Source: Bacteroidia bacterium (GTDB taxonomy: Bacteria > Bacteroidota > Bacteroidia > B-17B0 > Aurantibacillaceae). From it: a stretch of 43,600 bases of DNA. The DNA is taken from the NCBI GenBank assembly GCA_020846025.1, contig JADLER010000008.1, positions 1 through 43,600 of the forward strand. Reading direction: 5' to 3'. Below are positions 26,179-34,344 of this stretch, in pieces (the first letter of the stretch is position 1; each line of letters opens with the position of its first letter). Made by a program: the position numbers and the translations under genes. Below the pieces are notes generated by a model, which was not told the origin of the DNA, did no database searches, and saw nothing but the letters and a program-made list of their open reading frames with translations.

Positions 26179-27393
26179 ATGAATGTGATAGACATTATAA
26201 AACAATTAAATGATCAATATTTTGATACGATCGTCAAGATAAGACGTCACATTCATCAATATCCTGAATTATCATTTGAAGAAATAAACACATCAGCTTA
26301 TATTTGTGAGATACTAGACAAATATCAAATTTCATACACTAAAGGGATTGTAAAAACAGGTATCATAGCTGTTATACAAGGAAAAAATCCCAATAAAAAA
26401 ACAATCTTATTAAGAGCTGATTTAGATGCTTTACCTATTGAAGAGAAAAACGATGTAAGTTATAAATCTAAACATAAAGGCGTTATGCATGCTTGTGGAC
26501 ACGACGTTCATACGGCCTCTGTTTTAGGAACAGTTATTATCTTAAATCAATTAAAAGCTGAATTTGAAGGGACTATTAAAATTATGTTCCAGCCTGGAGA
26601 AGAAGTATTGCCAGGTGGTTCGTCATTAATGATAAAAGAAGGTGTGCTAGAAAATCCACCAATAAATATGGCGATTGCACAACATGTATTTCCAAGTTTA
26701 GAGACTGGAAAAGTGGGTTTTAGAGCAGGTATGTATATGGCAAGTACAGATGAGATTCATTTAACTATTATAGGTAAAGGCGGACACGCTGCCATGGCGG
26801 GTGATTACATTAACCCACTCATAGTTTCTGCACATATTATTACTGAAATAGAAAAATGTTTTCCAATTACGATTGATTTGGAAGGGGTGGCTAGAAATAC
26901 ACAAAACAACATTCCTACTGTAATTGCATTTGGTAAAATAGAAGGTAAAGGCGCCACGAATGTAATTCCAGAATCGGTTTATATGGCAGGAACTATAAGA
27001 ACCATGGATGAGGTTTGGAGAAAAGAAATAAAAACAAGGATTAAAGAAATAATTAACCAAATATCTAACCAATACAATGTTTCTGCTGAACTAGATATAA
27101 TTGATGGTTACCCATTTTTAATAAACAATGAAGCTAGTACTATCCTTTGTAAACAAGCTGCAGAAGAATATCTTGGAAAAGAAAATATAGTAGAATTACC
27201 TTTAAGAATGACTGCAGAAGACTTTGCTTATATCACGCAACAAGTTCCTAGTTGTTTTTATCGTTTAGGAACAGGCAATATTACAAAAGGTATTTCTTCT
27301 GGGGTACATACCTCTACTTTTAATATTGATGAAGATGCACTAAAAATTTCAAGTGGGTTAATGGCTTGGATGACTATTAAAGCAATTGAATAA
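26179..27393 (+). CDS. M20-family amidohydrolase (N-acyl-amino acid/hippurate hydrolase type)
   Basis: The 404-aa product is a cytoplasmic metallopeptidase of the M20D group. RRHIHQYPELSFEE at the N-terminus, LLRADLDALPIEE, the zinc-binding HACGHDVHT near residues 108-116, MFQPGEEVLPGG with the catalytic Glu, and the dimerisation domain (about 195-305, GKGGHAAM) are all in order. MTAEDFAYITQQVP and the late His in SSGVHTSTF complete the site. Such enzymes remove acyl groups from amino acids or conjugates; the exact substrate cannot be assigned. It starts directly after the DUF4296 stop and converges on ftsX with a 1-bp gap. Confidence 0.93.
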   Translation: MNVIDIIKQLNDQYFDTIVKIRRHIHQYPELSFEEINTSAYICEILDKYQISYTKGIVKTGIIAVIQGKNPNKKTILLRADLDALPIEEKNDVSYKSKHKGVMHACGHDVHTASVLGTVIILNQLKAEFEGTIKIMFQPGEEVLPGGSSLMIKEGVLENPPINMAIAQHVFPSLETGKVGFRAGMYMASTDEIHLTIIGKGGHAAMAGDYINPLIVSAHIITEIEKCFPITIDLEGVARNTQNNIPTVIAFGKIEGKGATNVIPESVYMAGTIRTMDEVWRKEIKTRIKEIINQISNQYNVSAELDIIDGYPFLINNEASTILCKQAAEEYLGKENIVELPLRMTAEDFAYITQQVPSCFYRLGTGNITKGISSGVHTSTFNIDEDALKISSGLMAWMTIKAIE

Positions 27394-27394
27394 A

Positions 27395-28264
27395 CTATAA
27401 ATATAAATCATCAGTTTTTAGTCTTAAGTATCGGCTAACCGAAAGAGCAGCGCTTAATCCAGAGATTAACATACCTAATAACACAATGCCACCAAACAAT
27501 AATGCTAATAAGTTTGGATCTTGTAATTGTAATAAATCAGGAATATATTTAGTGCTTAAAATTAAAAATCCTGCTAATAAAAATCCTGCTAATATTCCAG
27601 CAACAACACCTTGACGTATCCCCTTAAAAATAAAAGGCATACGAATAAAGCCTTGTGTTGCTCCTACTAAATACATTGTACGAATTAAGAAGCGCTTAGC
27701 ATATATAGATAAACGAATAGTGTTGTTTATTAATGCAATGGCTACAATAAGTAACAGGCCACTAAAAATTAAAATATAAAGACTTATCACCTTGGCGTTA
27801 TCATTAACTTGTTTAATCATGTCTTTATGATAGATAACTTCTTTTACAAAATGTTTTTGTAATAATTGTTTTTCAAATCCAGCAAGGCTATCAATATTTG
27901 CATAATCAGAATTTAACTTAACATCTAATGAAGATAATAAAGGGTTATAACCCAAAAAACTGATAAAGTCTTCACCCAGATCTTCTTGTAATTTCTTTGC
28001 GGCTAAATCTTTACTGATATAATTAACCTCCTTAGCAAACGATGATGTGCTGATTTCTTGTTTCAACACATCTAATTCAGCATTTGTTGTTGTGTCTTTA
28101 AGAATAACTTGAAATCCAATGTTTTCTTTAATATGGTTAGATAATTTTTTAGCATTAATAACCACTAAGCCTAATAATCCTAGCATAAACAACACCAGTG
28201 CAAGACTTATCACTACTGTAACTGATGAGGTTTTTAATTTTTGTGATGTTGTATTATTCGACAC
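27395..28264 (-). CDS. ftsX: Cell-division permease-like protein FtsX
   Basis: The 289-aa product has four membrane helices (about 15-35, 165-190, 215-245 and 255-280), with the large extracytoplasmic domain between the first two. It has the FtsX N-terminal features IGFQVILKDTTTNAELDVLK and SFAKEVNYISKDLAAKKLQ, and the FtsX fold segment RLSIYAKRFLIRTMYLVGAT. With FtsE it forms an ABC-like complex that controls peptidoglycan hydrolases at the septum. ftsE is not adjacent, which is common in Bacteroidota. The 157 bp upstream (to nrdA) hold no gene. Confidence 0.93.
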   Translation of the reverse strand: MSNNTTSQKLKTSSVTVVISLALVLFMLGLLGLVVINAKKLSNHIKENIGFQVILKDTTTNAELDVLKQEISTSSFAKEVNYISKDLAAKKLQEDLGEDFISFLGYNPLLSSLDVKLNSDYANIDSLAGFEKQLLQKHFVKEVIYHKDMIKQVNDNAKVISLYILIFSGLLLIVAIALINNTIRLSIYAKRFLIRTMYLVGATQGFIRMPFIFKGIRQGVVAGILAGFLLAGFLILSTKYIPDLLQLQDPNLLALLFGGIVLLGMLISGLSAALSVSRYLRLKTDDLYL

Positions 28265-28421
28265 AATCTTTATTACTTTTTATCCCACTAAATTAGTGAT
28301 GATAAACAATAAGATATGAAGTGAATAAAAGAATAATTAACAAGTAAATGTTTGTTTAATAAAGAATGTGTAACCATCATGAAAGCAAAATAAATCCTCC
28401 ATGATGTTGTACCAAGTTTAA

Positions 28422-30071
28422 CTATGCTTCACAACTCACACAATTTACCAAATTCTGAACTGCAATTTCTTTAGATACACTTTGGCTACGTTGATAATAC
28501 AAGGTTTTAATACCTAATCTCCATGCCTCAATCATTAGTTTATTAACTTCTTTTACAGGTAAATTAGCTGGAATATTTAGATTTAAACTTTGTGATTGAT
28601 CAATGAATTTTTGACGGATAGAGGCTTGTTGAATAATCTCTAGCTGACTAATCTCTTTGAATGTTTTAAACACCGCTTTTTCTTCTTCTGATAATTCTAC
28701 CAAATGTTGTACGCTACCTTGATTAAGCATAATCCCTCTCCAAGTTTCTTCATTATCAATTCCTTTTTTTTGTAATAAGGCTTGTAAATATTTATTCTTG
28801 CGAATAAAGTTGCCTTTAGATAATCCAGCTTTAAAATAATTACTACTATAAGGTTCTATCCCTGGCGATGTTTGTCCTAATATAGCTGATGAAGAAGTGG
28901 TTGGTGCCACTGCTAATAAAGTTGTGTTTCTTAATCCATAATCTTTTAAGACTTCTGGTTCACCATAAATTTCAGATAAACGAGCAGAGGCTTTATTAGC
29001 TTCCTCTCTTATGTTTTCAAAAATTGATTTCGTTAGTTGTTTAGAGCGTAATCCCTCAAAAGGAATCATGTTTTTTTGAAGATACGAATGCCAACCCATT
29101 ACACCTAAACCAATAGCACGATGACGTTTTGCAAAACGATTGGCTGATTGTAGATAATAATTTCCTTCTGTTTTAGCAATAAACTCTTGTAATACCGCAT
29201 CTAAGAAATAAATTGCCATTTGCACTGCTTTTGTATCTTTCCACTCATCATACAACTCTAAATTCATAGATGATAGGCAACAAATAAACGACTCATCAAA
29301 ACTGGATGGTAACATTATCTCTGCACAAAGATTACTTGCATTAATACTCATACTTTTATCTTTATACACCTGAGGCTTATTAGTATTTACATTATCAGTA
29401 AAAAACACATAAGGCATTCCTTTTTGTTGACGAGCCTCTAACACCTTGGCCCAAATTTCTCGTTTTTCTTTATCTCCTTCTATCATTTCGTGCATCCAGT
29501 AATCGGGTACACACACGCCAAAAAATAGATTTTGTAATGGATTACCAATATCTTTTATTTGAAGAAACTCATTAATATCTGGATGGTCAATATCTAAATA
29601 AGCTGCAAAAGCTCCACGACGCACACCTCCCTGTGAGATGGTGTCCATAGCTGTATCAAACAATTTCATAAATGAAACCGCCCCACTACTTTGTCCATTA
29701 TCAGTAACCGCGCTTCCTCGTCCTCGCAATTCACCAAAATATCCAGAAGTACCTCCACCTATTTTTGTTTGCATAATTACCTCTCCTAGTTTATGAGTAA
29801 TTCCTTCTATATTATCTGGTACATGAACATTAAAACAAGATATTGGTAGGCCACGCTCAGTTCCCATGTTTGCCCATATTGGTGAACTTAAACTCATCCA
29901 GCCATTTTCAATTAGTTCAATAAAAGCTTCTTTTAGCTCGGGTTTATAAAGACGTTTACTTGCCGCCGTTGCGATTCTGTCTATGGCGCCTTTTACTGAT
30001 TCGCCTTTAAGAAGATAACCTCTGTTTAAAATTTGCTCACTCTCTTCGTTGAGCCACCATAATCTGTTCAT
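28422..30071 (-). CDS. nrdA: Class I ribonucleoside-diphosphate reductase, alpha subunit (no ATP-cone)
   Basis: The 549-aa catalytic subunit shows the first redox Cys at C79 (ISCFNVH), the finger-loop NxCxE as N247-L-C249-A-E251, and a second Cys pair at C264/C265. It also has the radical-path tyrosines in KTLYYQRSQ and the C-terminal thioredoxin-reducible C544-x2-C547 (CVSCEA). The protein begins directly in the catalytic part (MNRLWWLNEESEQIL), so the N-terminal ATP-cone that gives dATP inhibition is absent. That explains why it is about 200 residues shorter than E. coli NrdA. It is encoded 21 bp downstream of nrdB, under the B12 riboswitch at 31150-31262. It makes deoxyribonucleotides without needing B12. 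Confidence 0.95.
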   Translation of the reverse strand: MNRLWWLNEESEQILNRGYLLKGESVKGAIDRIATAASKRLYKPELKEAFIELIENGWMSLSSPIWANMGTERGLPISCFNVHVPDNIEGITHKLGEVIMQTKIGGGTSGYFGELRGRGSAVTDNGQSSGAVSFMKLFDTAMDTISQGGVRRGAFAAYLDIDHPDINEFLQIKDIGNPLQNLFFGVCVPDYWMHEMIEGDKEKREIWAKVLEARQQKGMPYVFFTDNVNTNKPQVYKDKSMSINASNLCAEIMLPSSFDESFICCLSSMNLELYDEWKDTKAVQMAIYFLDAVLQEFIAKTEGNYYLQSANRFAKRHRAIGLGVMGWHSYLQKNMIPFEGLRSKQLTKSIFENIREEANKASARLSEIYGEPEVLKDYGLRNTTLLAVAPTTSSSAILGQTSPGIEPYSSNYFKAGLSKGNFIRKNKYLQALLQKKGIDNEETWRGIMLNQGSVQHLVELSEEEKAVFKTFKEISQLEIIQQASIRQKFIDQSQSLNLNIPANLPVKEVNKLMIEAWRLGIKTLYYQRSQSVSKEIAVQNLVNCVSCEA

Positions 30072-30092
30072 AAGATATAATTGTATTAAGGG

Positions 30093-31046
30093 TTAAAATA
30101 AATCTGCTGCACTAATGCTTTTATCGTGTTTGGTATAAGCTGTTGGTCGTTTTGCAAAAAAATCATCAAGTTCATTTGCAAACACATCTTCCTCAAACCA
30201 CTTCATGGGTTTGTATTGTTCGTATGTAATATTAAATATTTTTTTAAGTTTTATTTTCTCCATAGATTCATCTACACGGTATTTCATAAAATTGAGCATA
30301 TCGTTTTTTGAAAAGAAACTCAATTCTCCTTTTTCATAGATCCAATTCAATAATTCTTCTTCGTACTGAATATAGTTCTTTACATCTTGCGACATGCGCT
30401 CCTTAATTTCATTAGTTAAATAGCCTTCCTCTGCCAACTTATTTAAAATAAAAATTCCAGCATTGGCATGTGTTTGTTCGTCTATCGAAGTCCATGCAAT
30501 AATATTAGATGTGTTTTTTAAATATCCTTTAAATCGCGTAAAAGACAAAATATTTGCGAACTGAGAAAACAATGAGGCGTTCTCAATTACAATTGTAAAA
30601 AATAGCAATTTAGAAATCACATCATTATTAGCATATAAACTATTTTCAATAAGTTCAAGTTTCTTTTTAAATACAGGAATAGTAAGTAATTGATTAAACT
30701 CTTCATTATATCCCAAAACATCTAACAAGCGAGAATAAGCTTCGCTGTGTCTAAATTCACATTCTGCAAAGGTTGCTCCTAGTCCATTAAACTCTGGCTT
30801 TGGAAAATATTTATAAATATCGCCCCAAAATAACTTTACACCAACCTCAACTTGCGCAATACTTAATAAGCTTCGTTTTACAATTTCTTTTTCAACCTCC
30901 GATAAATTTGATTTAAAGTCTTGGATGTCGGCTGTAAATTCTACCTCTTTATGAACCCAAAAGGTTTTATTCATTAAGTCAGTAAATTCTAATACCTCAG
31001 GGTATTCAAATGGTTTATAGTGTACGCGTTTGTCAAAAATGCCCAT
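30093..31046 (-). CDS. nrdB: Class I ribonucleoside-diphosphate reductase, beta (radical-generating) subunit
   Basis: The 317-aa ferritin-like protein carries the metal ligands E67 (QVEVGVKLF), E97 and H100 (ECEFRH), E155 (VIENAS), E190 and H193 (DEQTH). The radical Tyr is Y104, seven residues after E97, as E115-H118-Y122 are in E. coli. The first ligand is Glu where E. coli NrdB has Asp84, as also seen in some other beta subunits. There is no N-terminal ATP-cone of the kind found in NrdB of some Flavobacteriia. The gene order is beta before alpha. Its 5' UTR of about 100-220 nt contains an adenosylcobalamin riboswitch and a terminator-like hairpin, so expression is expected to fall when B12 is abundant. 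Confidence 0.96.
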   Translation of the reverse strand: MGIFDKRVHYKPFEYPEVLEFTDLMNKTFWVHKEVEFTADIQDFKSNLSEVEKEIVKRSLLSIAQVEVGVKLFWGDIYKYFPKPEFNGLGATFAECEFRHSEAYSRLLDVLGYNEEFNQLLTIPVFKKKLELIENSLYANNDVISKLLFFTIVIENASLFSQFANILSFTRFKGYLKNTSNIIAWTSIDEQTHANAGIFILNKLAEEGYLTNEIKERMSQDVKNYIQYEEELLNWIYEKGELSFFSKNDMLNFMKYRVDESMEKIKLKKIFNITYEQYKPMKWFEEDVFANELDDFFAKRPTAYTKHDKSISAADLF

Positions 31047-31095
31047 TGCACAGGTTTAGTTAATTGGTTAAACAAATACACAAAAAGCCAGGGAA

Positions 31096-31115
31096 AAAGA
31101 AATAGTCATTTCTTT
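31096..31115 (-). terminator. Terminator-like hairpin between the B12 aptamer and nrdB
   Basis: On the minus strand AAAGAAAT and ATTTCTTT form a perfect 8-bp stem with loop GACT, followed by further Ts (31098-31094 read as T). It lies about 35 nt after the aptamer and 50 nt before the nrdB ATG. It could be the expression platform, but the stem is AT-only apart from one pair, so it is weak. Confidence 0.45.
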
Positions 31116-31149
31116 GAACCTCGTTTTTTATGCGAAAACAAAATTCAAA

Positions 31150-31262
31150 CTGATTTGGCAGGTAATCTGACTTTGGTTTATTATACCATTCACAGTTGCG
31201 CAACAGTTCAGGAATTTCACCTGATTCCCCTATTCTCTGTTTATTCAGTACTTATTTAAACA
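31150..31262 (-). promoter_or_regulatory. Adenosylcobalamin (B12) riboswitch controlling nrdBA
   Basis: Read on the minus strand, the segment contains the conserved B12-element blocks in order: GGGGAAT, AGGTGAAATTCCT (31226-31210), CTGTTGCGCAACTGTGA (the CCCCGCAACTGT block, with the changed first bases) and finally AAGTCAGATTACCTGCC (the B12 box, 31173-31157). The TCAGG...CCTGA flanks of the TGAAATT loop pair as expected. The outer boundaries are approximate; the 5' side may reach about 31290. Its orientation and position put it in the nrdB leader. Class I reductase operons under B12 riboswitches are known in Streptomyces, where a B12-dependent class II enzyme is the alternative. Confidence 0.88.
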
Positions 31263-31427
31263 GCCAACTCAGTAATCATTCGGTGGTAAAAATAATTTAA
31301 ATTTTAAAAGTTGATAGTTGTATGATAATTTTTAATTATTCACAGATGTTCATTGTTATACACACTTGTTGAAATCGAAGCTAAACTGGTGATTTATATA
31401 CTATTATGAATTTCTGATAAAAAACAA

Positions 31428-31458
31428 AAAAGCTAACCCAATATTTTGAGTTAGCTTT
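31428..31458 (-). terminator. Terminator of the small membrane-protein gene at 31485
   Basis: AAAGCTAACTC and GGGTTAGCTTT form the stem on the minus strand (one G-T pair), with an 8-nt A/T loop and a T-run after 31431. It lies downstream of the 66-aa gene. It isolates that gene from the riboswitch leader. The 165 bp between here and the aptamer show no gene. Confidence 0.8.
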
Positions 31459-31484
31459 ACTTAATACATTTAAATGTTTATTAT

Positions 31485-31685
31485 TTATTTTAAAGTGCCG
31501 TTTCTTTCAGCTTCTTTATTTTCTTTCATCATACGCACAACCTGATAACCTATTAAGAAGACAATAATAGCCCACATAATAATGTTCGGACCATGTCCTA
31601 AAACCTTCATGCCTTTAAAAATCCATTGACAAAAATTGCCAATACCATAAAAAACATCGGTCATTGTAATCATTAAAGCATTCAT
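31485..31685 (-). CDS. Small single-pass membrane protein
   Basis: The 66-aa product has one clear membrane helix (about residues 35-53, NIIMWAIIVFLIGYQVVRMM), a preceding amphipathic aromatic segment (FYGIGNFCQWIFKGMK) and a charged tail (KENKEAERN). It has its own -7/-33 promoter and terminator, so it is a real gene. Small proteins of this kind, next to and divergent from a DUF6427-like gene, recur in Flavobacteria; the function is unknown. An internal Met (MTDVFYG) is an alternative start. Confidence 0.75.
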   Translation of the reverse strand: MNALMITMTDVFYGIGNFCQWIFKGMKVLGHGPNIIMWAIIVFLIGYQVVRMMKENKEAERNGTLK

Positions 31686-31714
31686 ATTAAATCTAATTTT
31701 GTAAGTTTACAGCA

Positions 31715-31747
31715 CAAAAATATACTTTTTTTTATAATTCAAGCAAA
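31715..31747 (-). promoter_or_regulatory. Complete -33/-7 Bacteroidota promoter for the small membrane-protein gene
   Basis: On the minus strand TTTG (31747-31744) is followed after 21 bp by TATTTTTG (31722-31715), matching the TTTG/TAnnTTTG promoter. The ATG is 29 bp downstream. Confidence 0.6.
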
Positions 31748-31760
31748 TTTTAGCTAAAAA

Positions 31761-32753
31761 ATGATTGTTTCCCCTTTAAAAAGCAATATTCAATTTTCTC
31801 TATTCTTTTTATTATTGCTTTCTATTCTCATTTGGTTTAGCACTTTTACATATACTTATGTAAACACCGAGAATATTAATTATAAAGAACACGTATTATA
31901 CAACCTCATTTTTGACAACCATTATACATTTTATACCAATCAAATTATTACTTTATTAGTAGTACTAATTGGGGCTTTTTTACTCAATTTTCTAGCTATA
32001 GAACAAGAAATTGTTTCGAAAACAAATTACCTTCCTGCATTTTTTTATATAATTTTTTCATTTTCTGCTACTACTCCATATTTAACCGAACCATTATTGG
32101 TTGCTAACCTATTTATCATGCCCGCTATTTATTTCTTAGTAAATAGTTACCGACAAGAATATGCACTACAAGACGTGTTTAAATCGGCTTTATTTATGGG
32201 TTTGGCAAGTTTTTTTTGTATTCACTATATCGTACTTTTTCCGTTCGGCTATTTAACCCTTTTTATTTTACGTCCCTTTAATTGGAGAGAATGGGTTATT
32301 ATGCTTATTGGTCTTACTTTTCCTTTATATATTTATTTGTGTGTGGCCTACCTTATTACTGGCAAGCCATTTGAAATTTTTGGCATGATGCAAGAGGCAA
32401 TAAGTAGTATTCAAAAACCAGAACTATCAACCTATTACATTGGGTTTATTGCTGTTACGCTCCTCATTGTGTTTTTAGCCATATTAAATTACTTAAACAA
32501 AGGTTTCGGGGGAAAAGTAAAAACACAAAAAGCAAAGTATGTTTTATTATGGATGCTTTTAATTTGTACGCCCATCGTTTTTTTTGAGCAAGTATCAGAT
32601 ATGATTCTTTTACCATGTATAATTCCTTTAAGTATTTTTATGGGCGATTATTTAGCCGAAATTAAACAAATACGGTTTGCTAATTTTTTGTTGCTTATCT
32701 TTATTCTTTCATTTTTAGTAATTTATTTTCATGCTTTAAATTTTATAAGCTAA
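31761..32753 (+). CDS. Polytopic membrane protein, DUF6427-like
   Basis: The 330-aa product is almost entirely hydrophobic, with about eight to nine membrane helices and no soluble domain. It resembles the DUF6427 family of Flavobacteria in length, in the N-terminus (KSNIQFSLFFLLLLSILIWF) and in the mid-protein motif LFILRPFNWREWVIML, which is the most recognisable part. The role is unknown; the RPFxWREW loop is the likely functional site. It is followed after 9 bp by a sensor kinase gene, so the two are probably co-transcribed. Confidence 0.78.
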   Translation: MIVSPLKSNIQFSLFFLLLLSILIWFSTFTYTYVNTENINYKEHVLYNLIFDNHYTFYTNQIITLLVVLIGAFLLNFLAIEQEIVSKTNYLPAFFYIIFSFSATTPYLTEPLLVANLFIMPAIYFLVNSYRQEYALQDVFKSALFMGLASFFCIHYIVLFPFGYLTLFILRPFNWREWVIMLIGLTFPLYIYLCVAYLITGKPFEIFGMMQEAISSIQKPELSTYYIGFIAVTLLIVFLAILNYLNKGFGGKVKTQKAKYVLLWMLLICTPIVFFEQVSDMILLPCIIPLSIFMGDYLAEIKQIRFANFLLLIFILSFLVIYFHALNFIS

Positions 32754-32762
32754 CTAAATATC

Positions 32763-34268
32763 ATGAATATTTACTCGCGAAAACAACAATGGAAATGGGC
32801 ACTATTTATAGTAGCTCTGTTTATTGTGTTTACATCGCTATGGTACACCAATCGATTGGTAAATAGCATAAAATATGACGAAGAAAAAAAGATTAGGCTA
32901 TGGGCAGAAGCTGTTCAGAAAAAAGCAGGTATTGTAAAATTTACCAATGATTTATTTCAACGCCTACAAGATGAGGAACGAAAAAAAGCCGAACTGTATG
33001 CGTTAGCAACCAAACAACTAAGTTCGGATATGTTTACGGTGTCTGAATTTGTTTTAAAAGTTTTGCAAGACAACACCACGGTTCCTGTAATTTTAACTGA
33101 TGATCAAGGTAATATTACAGCGAGCAGAAATTTTGATTCCATAACTGAACGTAATAAAGAAGCGCTACAACTTGAACTAGAAAAAATGAAAAGCCTTTAT
33201 GCTCCAGTTGTGATAGATGTGTATAAGGGCAAAAAAAATTATTTATATCATAAAGACAGTCGCTTATTTACAGATATTAAAATCGTATTTGATAGTTTAA
33301 TAAAATCTTTTATTACCGAAGTGGCTATTAATAGTGCAGCCGTTCCTGTTATTTATACCGATTCAACTAAAACAAACATTATTGCCATAGGAAATATAAA
33401 CACCAAAAAAATAGATAGTCCTGAAAAGTTAAAAGCAACGCTAGCTTCTATGGAGCAACAAAACACACCCATTTTGGTAAACTTAGGTGATGGTATCAAA
33501 AATTATATTTTTTATGAGCAATCGCCTTTACTTACTCAATTAACATATTATCCTTATGTACAATTTGGAGTAATAGGTTTGTTTTTATTAGTTGCATATA
33601 TTTTATTTAGCATTTCTCGTAAAGCCGAGCAAGACCAAGTGTGGGTAGGAATGAGTAAAGAAACCGCACATCAACTAGGTACGCCATTATCATCATTAAT
33701 GGCTTGGACAGAACATTTGCGCTCAAGCGGCACTGATGAAAGCGTGATAAACGAAATGAATAGAGACCTTCATCGCTTAACCCGAATTACAGAACGCTTT
33801 TCTAAAATAGGTTCCCAGCCTACTTTACAACAAGAAGATATTTGTTTGGTAGTGCGTAATGCTATTGATTATTTAAAACAACGTACTTCTAAAAACATTA
33901 CATATCAACTTCATATTCCTGAGCATGAAATTCCAGTAATGTTATCAGTAGCTCTTTTTGATTGGGTGATTGAAAACATTACTAAAAACGCCATAGACGC
34001 TATGAATGGAAAAGGCGAATTTACGGTTAGCATCACCGAAATTCCAGAAGGTGTCTATATTGATCTTTCTGATACAGGGAAGGGTATTCATAAATCTAAA
34101 CTAAAAGCAGTATTTAAACCAGGATACACAACAAAGCAAAGAGGTTGGGGACTTGGCCTTTCTTTATGTAAACGCATTATTGAAAATTACCATCATGGTA
34201 AAATTTTTATACTAAATAGTGAAGAGGGAAAGGGTACTACCTTCCGAATTTTATTAAACAGGGGATAA
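32763..34268 (+). CDS. Membrane sensor histidine kinase
   Basis: The 501-aa product has helices at about residues 12-32 and 265-285 enclosing an extracytoplasmic sensor domain of some 230 residues with coiled-coil character. This domain holds two similar halves (VPVILTDDQGNITASRNFD and VPVIYTDSTKTNIIAIG), a PAS/Cache-like duplication. The transmitter has the phospho-acceptor His in KETAHQLGTPLSSLMAW. The N box is ENITKNAIDAM, the G1 box DTGKGIHKSK and the G2 box GWGLGLSLCKRII. No response regulator is adjacent downstream, where the glycan operon follows after 76 bp. Its signal is unknown. Confidence 0.93.
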   Translation: MNIYSRKQQWKWALFIVALFIVFTSLWYTNRLVNSIKYDEEKKIRLWAEAVQKKAGIVKFTNDLFQRLQDEERKKAELYALATKQLSSDMFTVSEFVLKVLQDNTTVPVILTDDQGNITASRNFDSITERNKEALQLELEKMKSLYAPVVIDVYKGKKNYLYHKDSRLFTDIKIVFDSLIKSFITEVAINSAAVPVIYTDSTKTNIIAIGNINTKKIDSPEKLKATLASMEQQNTPILVNLGDGIKNYIFYEQSPLLTQLTYYPYVQFGVIGLFLLVAYILFSISRKAEQDQVWVGMSKETAHQLGTPLSSLMAWTEHLRSSGTDESVINEMNRDLHRLTRITERFSKIGSQPTLQQEDICLVVRNAIDYLKQRTSKNITYQLHIPEHEIPVMLSVALFDWVIENITKNAIDAMNGKGEFTVSITEIPEGVYIDLSDTGKGIHKSKLKAVFKPGYTTKQRGWGLGLSLCKRIIENYHHGKIFILNSEEGKGTTFRILLNRG

Positions 34269-34344
34269 ATTGCTTTGTTGATAAATGGATTTAGCTTTAT
34301 AAAACTAAGCTCTTTAAAATCTTTACCTTAGAAAAAAATAATTT

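Noticed and set aside
28375-28418. Terminator after nrdA
   Set aside because: CATCATG and CATGATG form a 7-bp inverted repeat with a loop of about 17 nt, but there is no T-run on the minus strand, so it was not annotated.
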